Shown here: piece after piece, positions 29,201-37,957 of the stretch
Layout of the letters: the number at the start of each line of letters is the position of its first letter
Position numbering within the stretch: position 1 is the first letter of the stretch
Made by a program: the position numbers and the translations under genes
NCBI RefSeq assembly: GCF_000764535.1
Contig: NZ_CP009571.1
Coordinates: 1,979,001 to 2,043,000 of the forward strand
Direction: 5' to 3'
Source: Sphingomonas taxi
GTDB taxonomy: Bacteria; Pseudomonadota; Alphaproteobacteria; Sphingomonadales; Sphingomonadaceae
DNA length: 64,000 bases
Notes under the pieces: model-generated
Told to the model about the DNA's origin: nothing
Databases searched by the model: none
The model's input: the letters and a program-made list of their open reading frames with translations, nothing else

Positions 29201-30860
29201 CGGCGTCTGGGCGCGCAGCGAGAAGGTCATCAAGCTGTCGCCGCAGGCGCAGGCCGCGCTCGGCATCACTGCGACGCAGCTCGATCCCGCCGCGCTGATC
29301 TCGGCGATCCTCAAGGCGCCCGCCGACCTGCTCTGGTTCGGCGGCATCGGCACCTATGTGAAGGCGGCGGCGGAGAATAACGTCGCGGTCGGCGATCCCG
29401 CCAACGACCGTCTGCGCGTCAATGCCGAGGAATTGCGCGTCACCGCGATCGGCGAAGGCGCCAATCTCGGCGTGACGCAGGCGGCGCGCATCGCCTTCTC
29501 GACGCGCGGCGGGCGGATCAACACCGACTTCATCGACAATTCGGCAGGCGTCGATTGTTCGGATAACGAGGTCAACATCAAGATCGCGCTCAACCGCGAG
29601 ATGAACGAGGGCCGGCTCGGCTTCGAGGAGCGCAACGCGCTGCTCGCCAGCATGACCGACGACGTCGCGCATCTGGTGCTCGAGGACAACCGCCTGCAGA
29701 CGCTGGCGCTGTCGATCGCCGAGGCGGACGGGGCGGCGGCGATCCCCAGCTATGTCCGCGTCATCGAGATCTTCGAGGGCAGCGGGCGGCTCGACCGCGC
29801 GGTCGAGGGGCTGGCGGGCAACGAGGATCTGCTGCGTCGCGGGCAGGAAGGCCATGGCCTGACCCGTCCCGAACTGGCGGTGCTGCTCGCCACCGCCAAG
29901 CTGGCGTTGCAGGACGGCATCGAACATGCGCCGCTGGCGATGGCCGACGAGCTCAGGCCCGATCTCCACGCCGCCTTCCCGGCGGCGATGCGGCGCGATT
30001 ATGCGCAGGCGATCGACGACCACCGGCTGCGCGCGCAGATCGTCGCGACCAAGCTCGCCAACCGCATCGTCAACCGGCTGGGCATCCTGTTTCCGTTCGA
30101 GCTTGCCGAGGAGGAAGGCGCCACGGTCGCCGATATCGCGGCGATGTTCGTCGTCGCCGAGCGGCTGTTCGGCCTCGACGCGCTATGGGCGGAGATCGAG
30201 CACGCCGACATTTCGGAAGGCGCACGTATAGCGCTGTTCAACGAGGTGGCGGTGGCGACGCGCTCGCATATCGCCGACCTCTTGCGCGCCGCGGCGCCGG
30301 GGACGTTGCCGGGGGCGGTGCTCGACCGGCTCGGCACCGGCATCGCCCAGCTCGAACGCCAGACCGCCTCGCTGCTGCTCGAAGAGGCGAGCGCGCAGAG
30401 CGCGCGCATTGCCGCGCAGCTCGAGGCGGCGGGCGCGCCCGCCGATCTGGCGCGGCGCGTCGTGCGGCTGTTCGACCTCGACGGCGCGGTTGGGCTGGCG
30501 GCGCTCGGCGAGCGGCTCGGCCTCGACGAGATCGAGCTGACGCGGGCGTTCACGCATCTCGGCCAAGCACTTGGGCTCGACTGGGCGCAGGCGAGCGCGG
30601 CACGGATCGTGTCGAGCGACCCGTGGGAGCGGCTGCTGCTCGCCGGCCTGTCGCGCGAGTTCCAGCAGCAGCGGCTGGAATTCCTCGCGCGCAGCGGCGG
30701 CGCGGACCCGCGCGGCGCGGTGAACGACTGGCTCGCGGCGAATGCGGCGCGCGTCGGCCAGTTCAAGGCGGTGATCGACCGCGCCCGCCACGCGGCGCAA
30801 CCCAATGCGGCGATGCTCGCGCAGATCGCCGGTCAGGCACGGGTACTGCTGGGGCGGTAA
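26256..30860 (+). CDS. NAD-specific glutamate dehydrogenase, large (~170 kDa) type
   Basis: The 1534-residue cytoplasmic enzyme converts glutamate to 2-oxoglutarate and ammonia with NAD+. The long N-terminal regulatory region (about 1-700, ACT-like) precedes the catalytic core, which shows GPVARGGLRWSDRRDDF at about 739, PTGAKGGFYPK with the active Lys at about 778, and GCGDMSGDVFGNGML at about 915. A long helical C-terminal tail follows. The length is close to that of the family (about 1550-1620). In Caulobacter the homologue (GdhZ) also links metabolism to cell division; whether that holds here is unknown. The ribosome site is weak and distant. Confidence 0.93.
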   Translation: MADQNQSMAEALAARLTKGALPGELTGFGDAERAAAAAFVAQTAAKRESGKPAVALEPIASDDVRRRMRLAIVNDDMPFLVDSIAAAIGELDLDIDRVIHPVVRVTRDADGTMTDIGGAGAPESMIYIELERADARDRRGLIEELTAVLADVRAAVTDWPLLQRAMARDEAALPQGEGAALLQWFLDGQFTLLGHQIWRRDGSAGEALGLARNPHQTPVLAEASRSLAIQWFEEGNEAPLLLKSSLISTVHRAVPLDLVIVPIMQDGAVAGLSIHAGLWTSAALSVRPRDVPVLRARLSALEAKFGFDPKGHAGKALTHALTALPHDLVVAFPAPALEEVVLTAMSLADRPRPALVLVRSALGRHLFAFAWLPRDDLTTARRVQIAQMLTEASNGSVLNWSISLDDGVVALLRYTIDLRGDGRMPDTEPLAERLRRMVRGWVSDVEAALAERVPAARAARLALRWANAFPPNYRNVSSPAEAAADILRVATLDDPDARSVRIFPTVPGEDRQLKIYKLGGALALSDAVPVLENFGFRVIGELPTRLREDANTFVHDFVVETDANDDADDAAVLEGAIAAALEGAAENDAFNRLIVDVGLSPRSVVLLRAWFRYLRQAGLPYGLTTVVDALRRAPKLTKALIARFKAAHDPARPGDVEACDAAIERGLDAVSAIDDDRILRAYRNLIAACLRTNAFAPAAAEALAFKLDSHLIPGLPAPVPWREVWVYSPRVEGIHLRAGPVARGGLRWSDRRDDFRTEILGLMKAQRVKNAVIVPTGAKGGFYPKQLPSPAVDRDAWLAEGTESYRIFIRSLLSITDNIVEGRVVHPEGVQVLDGEDPYFVVAADKGTATFSDVANALALERDFWLGDAFASGGSVGYDHKAMGITAKGAWVSVQRHFAERGLDVQTQPITVVGCGDMSGDVFGNGMLLSKTLKIVAAFDHRHIFIDPDPDPAASWDERARMFALPRSSWADYDAGLISEGGGVWARSEKVIKLSPQAQAALGITATQLDPAALISAILKAPADLLWFGGIGTYVKAAAENNVAVGDPANDRLRVNAEELRVTAIGEGANLGVTQAARIAFSTRGGRINTDFIDNSAGVDCSDNEVNIKIALNREMNEGRLGFEERNALLASMTDDVAHLVLEDNRLQTLALSIAEADGAAAIPSYVRVIEIFEGSGRLDRAVEGLAGNEDLLRRGQEGHGLTRPELAVLLATAKLALQDGIEHAPLAMADELRPDLHAAFPAAMRRDYAQAIDDHRLRAQIVATKLANRIVNRLGILFPFELAEEEGATVADIAAMFVVAERLFGLDALWAEIEHADISEGARIALFNEVAVATRSHIADLLRAAAPGTLPGAVLDRLGTGIAQLERQTASLLLEEASAQSARIAAQLEAAGAPADLARRVVRLFDLDGAVGLAALGERLGLDEIELTRAFTHLGQALGLDWAQASAARIVSSDPWERLLLAGLSREFQQQRLEFLARSGGADPRGAVNDWLAANAARVGQFKAVIDRARHAAQPNAAMLAQIAGQARVLLGR

Positions 30861-30869
30861 ACCACCGAA

Positions 30870-31014
30870 TTCCTCCCCCGCCAGGGGGAGGGGGACCGCT
30901 CGGCGTCAGCCGAGTGGTGGAGGGGGAGGACACGGGCGCTCTTAATAGAACTCCCCCCTGTCCTCCCCCTCCGTCACCGCTTTGCGGCGCCACCTCCCCC
31001 TTGCGGGGGAGGAC
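30870..31014. repeat. REP-type palindromic pair, family B copy 1
   Basis: Two inverted units built on TCCTCCCCCGCCAGGGGGAGGGGGACCG and GTGGTGGAGGGGGAGGA fill the gap between the convergent gdh and PepSY genes. A second copy lies between argD and argF (60153-60284). The structure can fold into strong hairpins and may serve as a bidirectional transcript end. Confidence 0.75.
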
Positions 31015-31015
31015 T

Positions 31016-32077
31016 TCAGGGACGCCGCACCTTCGCCCGCCATTCGCGCGCGCGCCACCACATGATCACGCCCGTCACCGCGAGCACCGCCGGCGCGATG
31101 CCGCCTAGGAAGATCACGACCTGCCAGACGATCCCCATCCCCTCGCCGTCGTGGATGCGGCGCATCGTCAGCGCCAAGCCGCCCGGCCGCCGCGCCGGCG
31201 CCGCCACCGCGACGCCATTGTCGTCCGCCACCTTGACGACATGGCCGCCGGCATAGGTCACCGTCCAGTCCGCGGTCGCGCTGGTCGGCCAGGCGATGCT
31301 GCGGAGCGCGCCGCGCCGCACGCTCGCCGCGCGCGCGACGACCAGATCGAGCGGCTGCCCCGGCTCGGCGAGCGGCACCGCCCGCTGCGCGCCGCGATCC
31401 GGCGCGCGCTGGCCGCCGAACACCGCCGGGAAGCTGATCCACGCGCCGGTCAGCGACAGCACGAACAGCGGCAAGGCGATCCAGAAGCCTGCCATATGAT
31501 GGATATTGGTGTCGGTGTTGCGATGCCGCCGCCAGCGCAGCCCCTTGGTAAAGGCGCCCACCGTCGGCCACCACAGCCACAGCCCGGTGAAACTCGACAC
31601 CATCATCGCCACGCCGATCCAGCCGACGATCGTCCGCCCGATCCCCGGCACCTGCAAACTGCCGTGCAGCACGTGCAGGAAGCGCACCAGCCCGGCGTTG
31701 CGCTCGGCGACGTCGAGCACGCGCGCGGTCGGCGGATCGAGGTAGATCATCATACGCGGCGGCGGCCCGCGGCGGTCGGGATCGACGGTGGCGGGCGCGG
31801 CGGCGACCGTGACCGGTCCCTTGCCCTCCGGCATGGTGATCTGCGCGATCCGCTCGCCGGGCTTGAGCACCGCCTGCGCCGCAGCGGCATAGGTCTCGGG
31901 CGTCCGCAGCGTGGCGCCGCTGATCTGATAGCGCGCGGGATGGACGATCCGGTCGAGCGCGTCGTGCCAGACGAGCGCCGCACCGGACAGCGACAGCGGG
32001 ATGATGAGGATCGCCAGCAACAGGCCGATCCATTTGTGGATCTGGAACCACGTCCTGCGCCACGCCAGTTTCGTCAT
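31016..32077 (-). CDS. PepSY-associated transmembrane protein
   Basis: The 353-residue inner-membrane protein has about four helices: WIGLLLAILIIPLSLSGAAL near the start, two in the middle (WIGVAMMVSSFTGLWLWWP; FWIALPLFVLSLTGAW) and one near the end (FLGGIAPAVLAVTGVIMWW), with periplasmic PepSY-type segments between. This family often accompanies siderophore receptors and has been linked to reduction or removal of siderophore iron. ATG 32077 is chosen for GGAGCGA just upstream. It follows the PiuC-type gene on the same strand, separated by a palindromic repeat. Confidence 0.82.
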   Translation of the reverse strand: MTKLAWRRTWFQIHKWIGLLLAILIIPLSLSGAALVWHDALDRIVHPARYQISGATLRTPETYAAAAQAVLKPGERIAQITMPEGKGPVTVAAAPATVDPDRRGPPPRMMIYLDPPTARVLDVAERNAGLVRFLHVLHGSLQVPGIGRTIVGWIGVAMMVSSFTGLWLWWPTVGAFTKGLRWRRHRNTDTNIHHMAGFWIALPLFVLSLTGAWISFPAVFGGQRAPDRGAQRAVPLAEPGQPLDLVVARAASVRRGALRSIAWPTSATADWTVTYAGGHVVKVADDNGVAVAAPARRPGGLALTMRRIHDGEGMGIVWQVVIFLGGIAPAVLAVTGVIMWWRAREWRAKVRRP

Positions 32078-32158
32078 CGCTCGCTCCAACCCATTGGCGC
32101 GGCGTCGCATGCGTGCCGGGGGGAGGTCAATCTGCCCGACGCCCTACAATGAACGATG

Positions 32159-32248
32159 TCATCCCCGCGAAGGCGGGGATCCATACACGCCGACGTTGCG
32201 GCTCAAGCGGGATCTGCGCGTCTGGATCCCCGCCTCCGCGGGGCTGAC
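32159..32248. repeat. REP-type palindromic pair, family C
   Basis: GTCATCCCCGCGAAGGCGG (from 32159) and its inverted partner ending GGGGCTGAC at 32248 form a head-to-head palindrome pair, each arm itself a hairpin (CCCCGC/GCGGGG). It lies inside the iron gene block, between the hydroxylase and PepSY genes. Confidence 0.75.
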
Positions 32249-32268
32249 GGACTGGGGGGCGCGCGCCC

Positions 32269-32952
32269 CTACACCTCCGCCCAGCGGCGGAGCAGGTTGT
32301 GGTACACGCCGGTCAGCTTGACCACGGCCGGCGCATCCGCGCCCATCGCCGCGGTCGCCGCCTGCACGCCCTCGTCAAGCTCGAACAACATCCGCCGCGC
32401 GCCGTCGTCGCGGACCATCGACTGGATCCAGAAGAAGGACGCGACGCGCACCCCGCGCGTCACCGGCGTCACGCGATGCAGGCTGGACGCGGGATAGAGG
32501 ACCATATGGCCCGCGGGCAGCTTGACGGTCTGCGTGCCGAACTGGTCCTCGATCACCAGTTCGCCACCATCGTAATCGGCGGGGTCGCTGAGGAAGAGCG
32601 TCGCCGACAAATCGGAGCGGATACGAAAGTCGCTGCCGCGGCGGATACGGATCGCACTGTCGACATGCGTGCCGAAGGTCGCGCCCGGCCCGTAGCGGTT
32701 GAACAGCGGCGGAAACACCTTGAGCGGCAGCGCCGCCGCGACGAACAGCGGCGACGCGGCGAGCGCGTCGAGCACCATCGCGCCCCCTGCCCGCGCCGCC
32801 GCGCTATCCTCGGGCAGTTGCTCGTTGCGCTTGGCCAGCGCGGACTGGTGGCCCGAGGTGGCATTGCCATCGGTCCAGTCCGCCGCGTCGATCGTCGCGC
32901 GCAGCGTCGCCACCGCCGCCGCATCGAGCAGGTCGGGGATCGCGATCAGCAT
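32269..32952 (-). CDS. PKHD-type Fe(II)/2-oxoglutarate hydroxylase (PiuC/YbiX-like)
   Basis: The 227-residue cytoplasmic enzyme shows the iron-binding triad His96-x-Asp98 (FGTHVDSAI) and His159 (SLHRVTPV), with Arg169 for 2-oxoglutarate. The substrate of this family is not known, but the gene regularly sits beside catecholate siderophore receptors such as Fiu/PiuA, as here. Its ATG lies inside the last codons of the Sel1 gene (ATGCTGA overlap), so translation is probably coupled. Confidence 0.88.
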   Translation of the reverse strand: MLIAIPDLLDAAAVATLRATIDAADWTDGNATSGHQSALAKRNEQLPEDSAAARAGGAMVLDALAASPLFVAAALPLKVFPPLFNRYGPGATFGTHVDSAIRIRRGSDFRIRSDLSATLFLSDPADYDGGELVIEDQFGTQTVKLPAGHMVLYPASSLHRVTPVTRGVRVASFFWIQSMVRDDGARRMLFELDEGVQAATAAMGADAPAVVKLTGVYHNLLRRWAEV

Positions 32953-33641
32953 GCGCGCGCCCCCGCCAGCGCCGCCGGACCGCGACTGCGCAACGCGGCA
33001 TGCGGGCAGGCGGCGAGCCAGTCGCGCACCTGCGCGACGAAGCGCGCATTGCCGAGCGCGCCGGCGCGGCCGATCCAGTGTAAGGCTTCGTCCATCCGCC
33101 CGGTGTCTGCCAGCATTCGCGCATGGTTGAAACAGCCGCGGAAATCGCCGCCCGCCGCGGCGCGTTCGTAGCAGCGCGCCGCCTTCGCCATGTCCCGCGG
33201 GGCGACCCAGCCGTCCTCGGCGAAGCTGCCGACGAAATTGACCGCCTTCACATTGCCCAGCGCCGCCGCCCGTTCGAGCCAGTCGAGCGCCGCCGCCTTG
33301 TCCTCCGCAACGCCCTCGCCGAGCGCGAGCAGCGTCGCATAATTATACATCGCCCAGTCGAGCCCGCGTTCCGCGGCGACGCGATAGCATTCCGCCGCGC
33401 GCGCCTTGTCGACCGTAGCGCCCCAGCCAAGGTCGTAGCAGCGCCCGACCATGTTGAGCGCCATCAGATGCTGTTGCGCCGCCGCCTTGACGAACCAGCC
33501 GAGCGCCGCGGCGGGGTCCGCCGCGACGCCATTGCCGTCGAGCAGCATCTGCCCGAACATCGCCTGCGCGTCGGGCAGCCCCGCCTCGGCCGCACGCCGC
33601 ACCAGCGCGGCCTCGTCCGCGGCGAGCGCCACCGCTGCCAT
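32946..33641 (-). CDS. Sel1-repeat (SLR) protein
   Basis: The 231-residue protein has about five Sel1/TPR-like repeats ([77 protein letters not shown]). No signal peptide is seen. The start ATG at 33641 overlaps the receptor's TGA (TGATG), so its position in a coupled operon is clear. Such a protein is common between the receptor and hydroxylase genes in this module; its role is unknown, presumably protein-protein contacts. Confidence 0.85.
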   Translation of the reverse strand: MAAVALAADEAALVRRAAEAGLPDAQAMFGQMLLDGNGVAADPAAALGWFVKAAAQQHLMALNMVGRCYDLGWGATVDKARAAECYRVAAERGLDWAMYNYATLLALGEGVAEDKAAALDWLERAAALGNVKAVNFVGSFAEDGWVAPRDMAKAARCYERAAAGGDFRGCFNHARMLADTGRMDEALHWIGRAGALGNARFVAQVRDWLAACPHAALRSRGPAALAGARAC

Positions 33642-36043
33642 CAGAAGCGCACGGCGACCGTGCCGAACACCGTCCGCCCCGCCGCGACCTGCGCGAAATG
33701 GGTGGTGTAGAGCTGGCTGTAATACACCTTGTCGGTCAGGTTCTGCGCATTGACGCTGAGATCGACGTTGGGCGTCAGCTTGACGCTCGCGCGCGCATCG
33801 AAGCGCCAATAGGCCGGCGCCTGACGGACGAGCAGCTTGGTCGCGACGAGCTGCGTCGCGCTGCGGTCGTCCGAATAGCCGGCGATCTGCTTGCCCATAT
33901 AGATGGCGGTGCCGCCGACCTCGAGCCGGTCCCACAAGGTGACGTTGGTCGTCGCGGTGAAGCTGTCGCGCGTCGTCTGCGGCATCTGCCGGCCGGTATT
34001 GACCGAGGGGACCGCTACGCCGCCGAGGATCGTCGAGCCGCCGTCGATCACCTTGGGGTCGAGGTGCGTATAGCCGCCGAACACCGTCCAGCCCGGCAGG
34101 ATCGTCCCCGTCGCGCCCAGTTCGATGCCGCGGATGCGCGATTCACCGATGAACTCGACGGTATTGTTCGGCCCGGTGACGCGGGCATTGTCGATCTGCG
34201 TCTGGAACGCCGCCGCGGTCAGCAACAGTTTGTCGCCGAGCAGGGTCGCCTTGGCACCGACCTCGTAGGATTTGGTCTTCTGCGGCTTGAGCAGATCGAC
34301 GATCGCGGCGGTCTGCGCCGTGGTGGGCAGCGCATTGTCCTCGCGCCCCTCGCCGAGCAGGCTGTTGGGCGGCGTCGCCGCGGTGGCGTAGCTCGCATAG
34401 AGGCTGGTGTCCGGCGTCGGCTTGAAGACGAGCCCCGCCTGCCAGTTGAAGAGTTCGTCGGTGCGCTTGATCTGGAATTGCGTCGCCCCCGGCAGCCGCG
34501 TCGTCGACGAGAAGCGGTCGTAGCGCAGGCCGAGGTTGAGGATGAGCTGCGGCACCAAAGTGATCGAATCGAACGCATAAGCAGCGCGCGTATTGGCGTC
34601 GTTCTGCGTCTGCGCCGCGAGCGCACCGCGGACGATCGGCGTCCGCACCGTCGACGTATCGTTGACGTAATTCACCCAGGGATCGTTGGGGTTCGGCGCG
34701 AAGATACTGGTGCAATTGTAGCGCGCGACGGTCGCGGTCGTGCACCGCGGCACTGCGGTCGAGCCGTTGGCGAGCGCATAGGTGCCGCGCCGCGCCTTCT
34801 CCCAGGCGAATTCGGTCCCGGCGGCGAAGCTGTGCTCGACGCTGCCGGTCTTGAACGTGCCGTACAGATCGGTCTGGTTGATGATCGATTCCGTATAGCC
34901 GAAGCGCGTGTTCGACCGCCGCCAGGTATAGCCACCCGCCGCCGCCAATGTCCCCGCCGTCGCGGCGGGATTGCCATAGACGTTGCCCTGGCTGTCGTCG
35001 GGCATCGACATGATGTAATTCTGGTCGGTGTGGGTGAAGCGCGCGGTGTTGCGCAGCGTGATGCCACCGAAATCATGCTCGGCGCGCAGCGTCGCCTGAT
35101 GCGTCTTGGTGTCGCGGAAATCGCGGTCGGTCAGGCCGTAGAACACCGAACGGTCGACATAGCCGGTCTGGCCGCCGCGCGTCGTGATCGTGCCGAGCGC
35201 CGGCCGCGACGCGATCGTGCCCGTCCCCGGCGCATTGCCGATCGTATAGAGATAGGGGATGCCCGCATCGGGCAGCTCGTGGCTTTCGAGATAATAATAG
35301 CTCGCGGTCAGCCGCGTCGCCGTGCCGAGGCCCAGCGTCACCGACGGCGCGACGCCCCAGCGACGTGCGTAGAGCGCATCGCGACCGGCGATGTCCTGAT
35401 CGTGCCACAGCCCCTCGATGCGGAACGCCGCCATCTCGCCGAGCTTGAGGTTGAGGTCGGCGGTGACGCGCTTGAAGTCGGCGTTGCCGTAGCTGCCGGT
35501 GACGCTGCCGAAATCGTCGAGCTGCGGCAGCTTGGAGATGATGTTGATCGTGCCGCCCGCCGAGCCGCGTCCGCCGAGCGTCGAATCCGAGCCGCGGACG
35601 ATCTGGATCGTCTCGGTGGCGAACACTTCGCGGCTCTGCGCGCCGAGGTCGCGGACGCCGTCGACATAGATGCTGCCCTGCGTATCGAAGCCGCGGATGA
35701 ACGGCCGGTCGCCGAGCGGATTGCCGCCCTCCGCCGCGCCGAAGGTGATTCCCGGCACGGTGCGCAGCGCGTCCTGCAGGCTGATCGATCCGGTCTGCTG
35801 GATCACTTCCTTGGGGATCAGCACGATCGAGCGCGGCGTGTCGATCAGCGGCGCGACCGCCTTGGGATCGTCGCTGCGCCGGACACGCTCGCCATTGACG
35901 AGGATGTCGTCGGGATCGCGGCGCTGGTCGGGGTCGGAGACCGGGGTCGGCGTCGGTTTCGTCGCGTCCTCGGCATAAGCGGGCAGCGTGTGGAACGCGC
36001 CGACGCACGACAAGGCCAGGAACGAAACGGACGATTTGGACAT
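33641..36043 (-). CDS. TonB-dependent catecholate siderophore receptor (Fiu/PiuA-like)
   Basis: The 800-residue outer-membrane protein has a signal peptide ending LPAYAED, a plug domain (APLIDTPRSIVLIPKEVI; LQDALRTVPGITFGAAEGG; PFIRGFDTQGSIYVDGVRD; IVRGSDSTLGGRGSAGG) and a barrel ending in a C-terminal Phe. The plug motifs are those of Fiu/PiuA/CirA-type siderophore receptors. An AGGGGG ribosome site precedes the ATG at 36043. Two Fur-box-like sites lie just upstream, so iron repression is expected. It heads the coupled Sel1-hydroxylase operon. Confidence 0.92.
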   Translation of the reverse strand: MSKSSVSFLALSCVGAFHTLPAYAEDATKPTPTPVSDPDQRRDPDDILVNGERVRRSDDPKAVAPLIDTPRSIVLIPKEVIQQTGSISLQDALRTVPGITFGAAEGGNPLGDRPFIRGFDTQGSIYVDGVRDLGAQSREVFATETIQIVRGSDSTLGGRGSAGGTINIISKLPQLDDFGSVTGSYGNADFKRVTADLNLKLGEMAAFRIEGLWHDQDIAGRDALYARRWGVAPSVTLGLGTATRLTASYYYLESHELPDAGIPYLYTIGNAPGTGTIASRPALGTITTRGGQTGYVDRSVFYGLTDRDFRDTKTHQATLRAEHDFGGITLRNTARFTHTDQNYIMSMPDDSQGNVYGNPAATAGTLAAAGGYTWRRSNTRFGYTESIINQTDLYGTFKTGSVEHSFAAGTEFAWEKARRGTYALANGSTAVPRCTTATVARYNCTSIFAPNPNDPWVNYVNDTSTVRTPIVRGALAAQTQNDANTRAAYAFDSITLVPQLILNLGLRYDRFSSTTRLPGATQFQIKRTDELFNWQAGLVFKPTPDTSLYASYATAATPPNSLLGEGREDNALPTTAQTAAIVDLLKPQKTKSYEVGAKATLLGDKLLLTAAAFQTQIDNARVTGPNNTVEFIGESRIRGIELGATGTILPGWTVFGGYTHLDPKVIDGGSTILGGVAVPSVNTGRQMPQTTRDSFTATTNVTLWDRLEVGGTAIYMGKQIAGYSDDRSATQLVATKLLVRQAPAYWRFDARASVKLTPNVDLSVNAQNLTDKVYYSQLYTTHFAQVAAGRTVFGTVAVRF

Positions 36044-36075
36044 TGAGACCCCCTGCTTTTCTTGGGGGGCTCGCT

Positions 36076-36122
36076 ATTGAGAGTCGTTCGCACTGTCAAC
36101 GGTATTGCGTAGCATTCTCACT
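36076..36122 (-). promoter_or_regulatory. Two Fur-box-like sites before the siderophore receptor
   Basis: ATTGAGAGTCGTTCGCA (36076-36092) and TTGCGTAGCATTCTCACT (36105-36122) each match a Fur-type operator of the form AATGAGAATCATTCGCA, the second in inverted orientation. The first matches this form at 14 of 17 positions. They lie 33-80 nt before the receptor start; the second overlaps the end of the upstream RHH gene. Fur with iron would repress the operon from here. Confidence 0.72.
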
Positions 36123-36393
36123 GCTCGTGATCGCCCGTCTCGATCTGTGCCCGAGCAAACAGCCAGCTGCGGATTGCGCTCGCCAGATTGGGCGGCTCGT
36201 CGGCGGCGATGCGCAATACGTCGATCTGCGCGACCAGCGCCGACAGCGGCAGCGCCTGCGCGACCGCCGCCGTTTCCAGCGCCTGCCAGAACGCCGGTTC
36301 CAGACTGATCGAGGTCTGATGGCCGGCGATCGTCATCGAACGTTTCACCGGACCTTCGAACCCGAACCGCGGCGGCTGGATGGCGGACGACAT
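36118..36393 (-). CDS. Ribbon-helix-helix protein (RHH_4 type)
   Basis: The 91-residue protein carries KRSMTIAGHQTSISLEPAFWQAL followed by LPLSALVAQID and LASAIRSWLF, the pattern of the RHH_4 family, a small DNA-binding-like domain found in many alphaproteobacteria. It ends ~75 nt before the siderophore receptor and on the same strand. A role as a small regulator is possible, but it is often simply a conserved neighbour of metabolic genes. Confidence 0.75.
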   Translation of the reverse strand: MSSAIQPPRFGFEGPVKRSMTIAGHQTSISLEPAFWQALETAAVAQALPLSALVAQIDVLRIAADEPPNLASAIRSWLFARAQIETGDHEQ

Positions 36394-36470
36394 GAGCAGG
36401 TGGATTCCGATATCGTGGAACGCCCGTCATCGCGGCGAACCGCCGCCGCGGCAAGCCGCCGCCCGCCCGC

Positions 36471-37487
36471 TCAGGCGGTCTGCGTGATCGCCCCCCAGAT
36501 CTTCTCGAGCAGCGCCCTGGTCTCGCGCACCTCCGCCTCGATGCCGTCGAGCCGCGTGTTGAGATGATGCTGGTTGCCCGACAGTTCGCGATGAGAGGCG
36601 ATCTGCACCGCCTCGATCTGCTGGCGCGCCAGTTCGCCGTTCTTGAGCAATGCGGCGACCAGCCCGATCCGCGCCGGGTCCTTGTCGAGATAGGCCCGCA
36701 ACAGGCTGTTGCGGTACAGCGTGTTGTAACGCAGGTGCGTCGGCAGCCCGTCGGTGATCGTATTGGCGTAGTCGCCGGCGTCCGCCGACACGCGGACGTG
36801 ATAATTGGCGAGCGGCTCGGGCAGCAGGGCGATGTCGGCGAGTTGCAGCGCGCGCAGGTTGAAGTCCCAATCGTCGAGCACGGGCAGATGCGAATTCAGG
36901 AAACCTGCCCTCGCCGCGACGTTGCGCCGCCACAGCAGCGCGATCGGCGGGACCTGCGGCGTGCGCAGGACGTCGAGGAAGTCGACGACCGCGCCGTCAT
37001 AGCCCTGTACCGCGGCGGCGGTGATCTCGACCGTGGTCCCGTCGAACCGCTCCTCGACCCGGTTCCACCTGGTGAGCACCGCGCCGAACCGGCGCTGCTC
37101 CGGCGCGAGCAGGAAGGCGGTGCCGGTGGCGAGGAACGCCGGGTCCCAGGAATCGTCGTCGTCATGCGTCGCGACGAACGCCGACGTTCCGCGCGACAGA
37201 CCGAGATTGGCCGCCGCGCTCATCCCCAGGCTGGCGGGATTGTGGATGACGGTGATCCGCCCGGCGAGCGGCTCGGCGAAGACCTGCACCAGCGCGTCGA
37301 CGGGCGCGGCCTCGCCGCCGTCGTTGATCAGATAGAGGTGCCAGTTCGCATGCCACTGATTCACCACGCTCGCCAGCGCCCGCCCGAGCAGCGCCGGCCG
37401 GTCCTTCGTCCGCATGACGACGTCGACGCCGTCCCCGGTCCCGTCGTCGCGCAGCTTCGCCATGCTGTTGGGAAAGATGGTGCTCAT
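36471..37487 (-). CDS. Family 2 glycosyltransferase
   Basis: The 338-residue protein has the GT-A start VDVVMRTKDRPALLGRALAS, the metal-binding acidic motif ATHDDDDSWDP at about residue 112, and LDDWDFNLRA later, followed by a helical tail. It should transfer a sugar from a nucleotide donor, probably to a surface polysaccharide or other glycan. No sugar-synthesis neighbours help define the acceptor. The ribosome site before ATG 37487 is weak. Confidence 0.82.
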   Translation of the reverse strand: MSTIFPNSMAKLRDDGTGDGVDVVMRTKDRPALLGRALASVVNQWHANWHLYLINDGGEAAPVDALVQVFAEPLAGRITVIHNPASLGMSAAANLGLSRGTSAFVATHDDDDSWDPAFLATGTAFLLAPEQRRFGAVLTRWNRVEERFDGTTVEITAAAVQGYDGAVVDFLDVLRTPQVPPIALLWRRNVAARAGFLNSHLPVLDDWDFNLRALQLADIALLPEPLANYHVRVSADAGDYANTITDGLPTHLRYNTLYRNSLLRAYLDKDPARIGLVAALLKNGELARQQIEAVQIASHRELSGNQHHLNTRLDGIEAEVRETRALLEKIWGAITQTA

Positions 37488-37568
37488 GGATACGGCAGAT
37501 CCCTCTAGGAAGTCCTCGTATCATAGGCGCGGCCCGGAGACCGGAGACGCGGCACGGGCATTTAGATG

Positions 37569-37817
37569 GCATCCCCCCCGCTGGAGGAAGGCTATCGCCA
37601 ATCGTTCGTGCGAGTCCGCCGAACACCAAGCCCACCCCGTCACCCCGGACTTGTTCCGGGGTCCACCCCGCGGCGAGGAGAGAGGCTTAATTTGACCATT
37701 CTCTCGCGGCTCGGTGGACCCCGGAACGAGTCCGGGGTGACGAATCTGATGATCGAACGGATCGAACCTCATCAGCGTAGCCATTTGCGATAGCCCTGCC
37801 CCTCGCGGGGGAGGCAT
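37569..37817. repeat. Composite palindromic element, copy 2
   Basis: The left arm GGCATCCCCCCCGCTGGAG...GGCTATCGCC and the inverted right arm TTTGCGATAGCCCTGCCCC...GGGGGAGGCATTG bound a ~250-bp unit. At its centre is a long inverted repeat (CACCCCGTCACCCCGGAC.../...GTCCGGGGTGACG) around 37634-37742. It fills most of the gap between the glycosyltransferase and sppA. The remaining bases, 37818-37957, hold the sppA promoter region. Confidence 0.8.
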
Positions 37818-37957
37818 TGCGCTAGGACGACAAATATCGATCCAACCCAGCGCGCATGATGCGACGGCTGCCGCCCCCTGTATTGTCGCCCTAATACGGA
37901 CCGTTGCGCGGCACGCGCCGCTGCTCTAGCGCTGCACGGGAATAGAAGGAGCGACGC

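Noticed and set aside
26316-30023. Minus-strand open frame of 1235 codons opposite glutamate dehydrogenase
   Set aside because: Same shadow effect; the plus strand has a full, motif-bearing enzyme.
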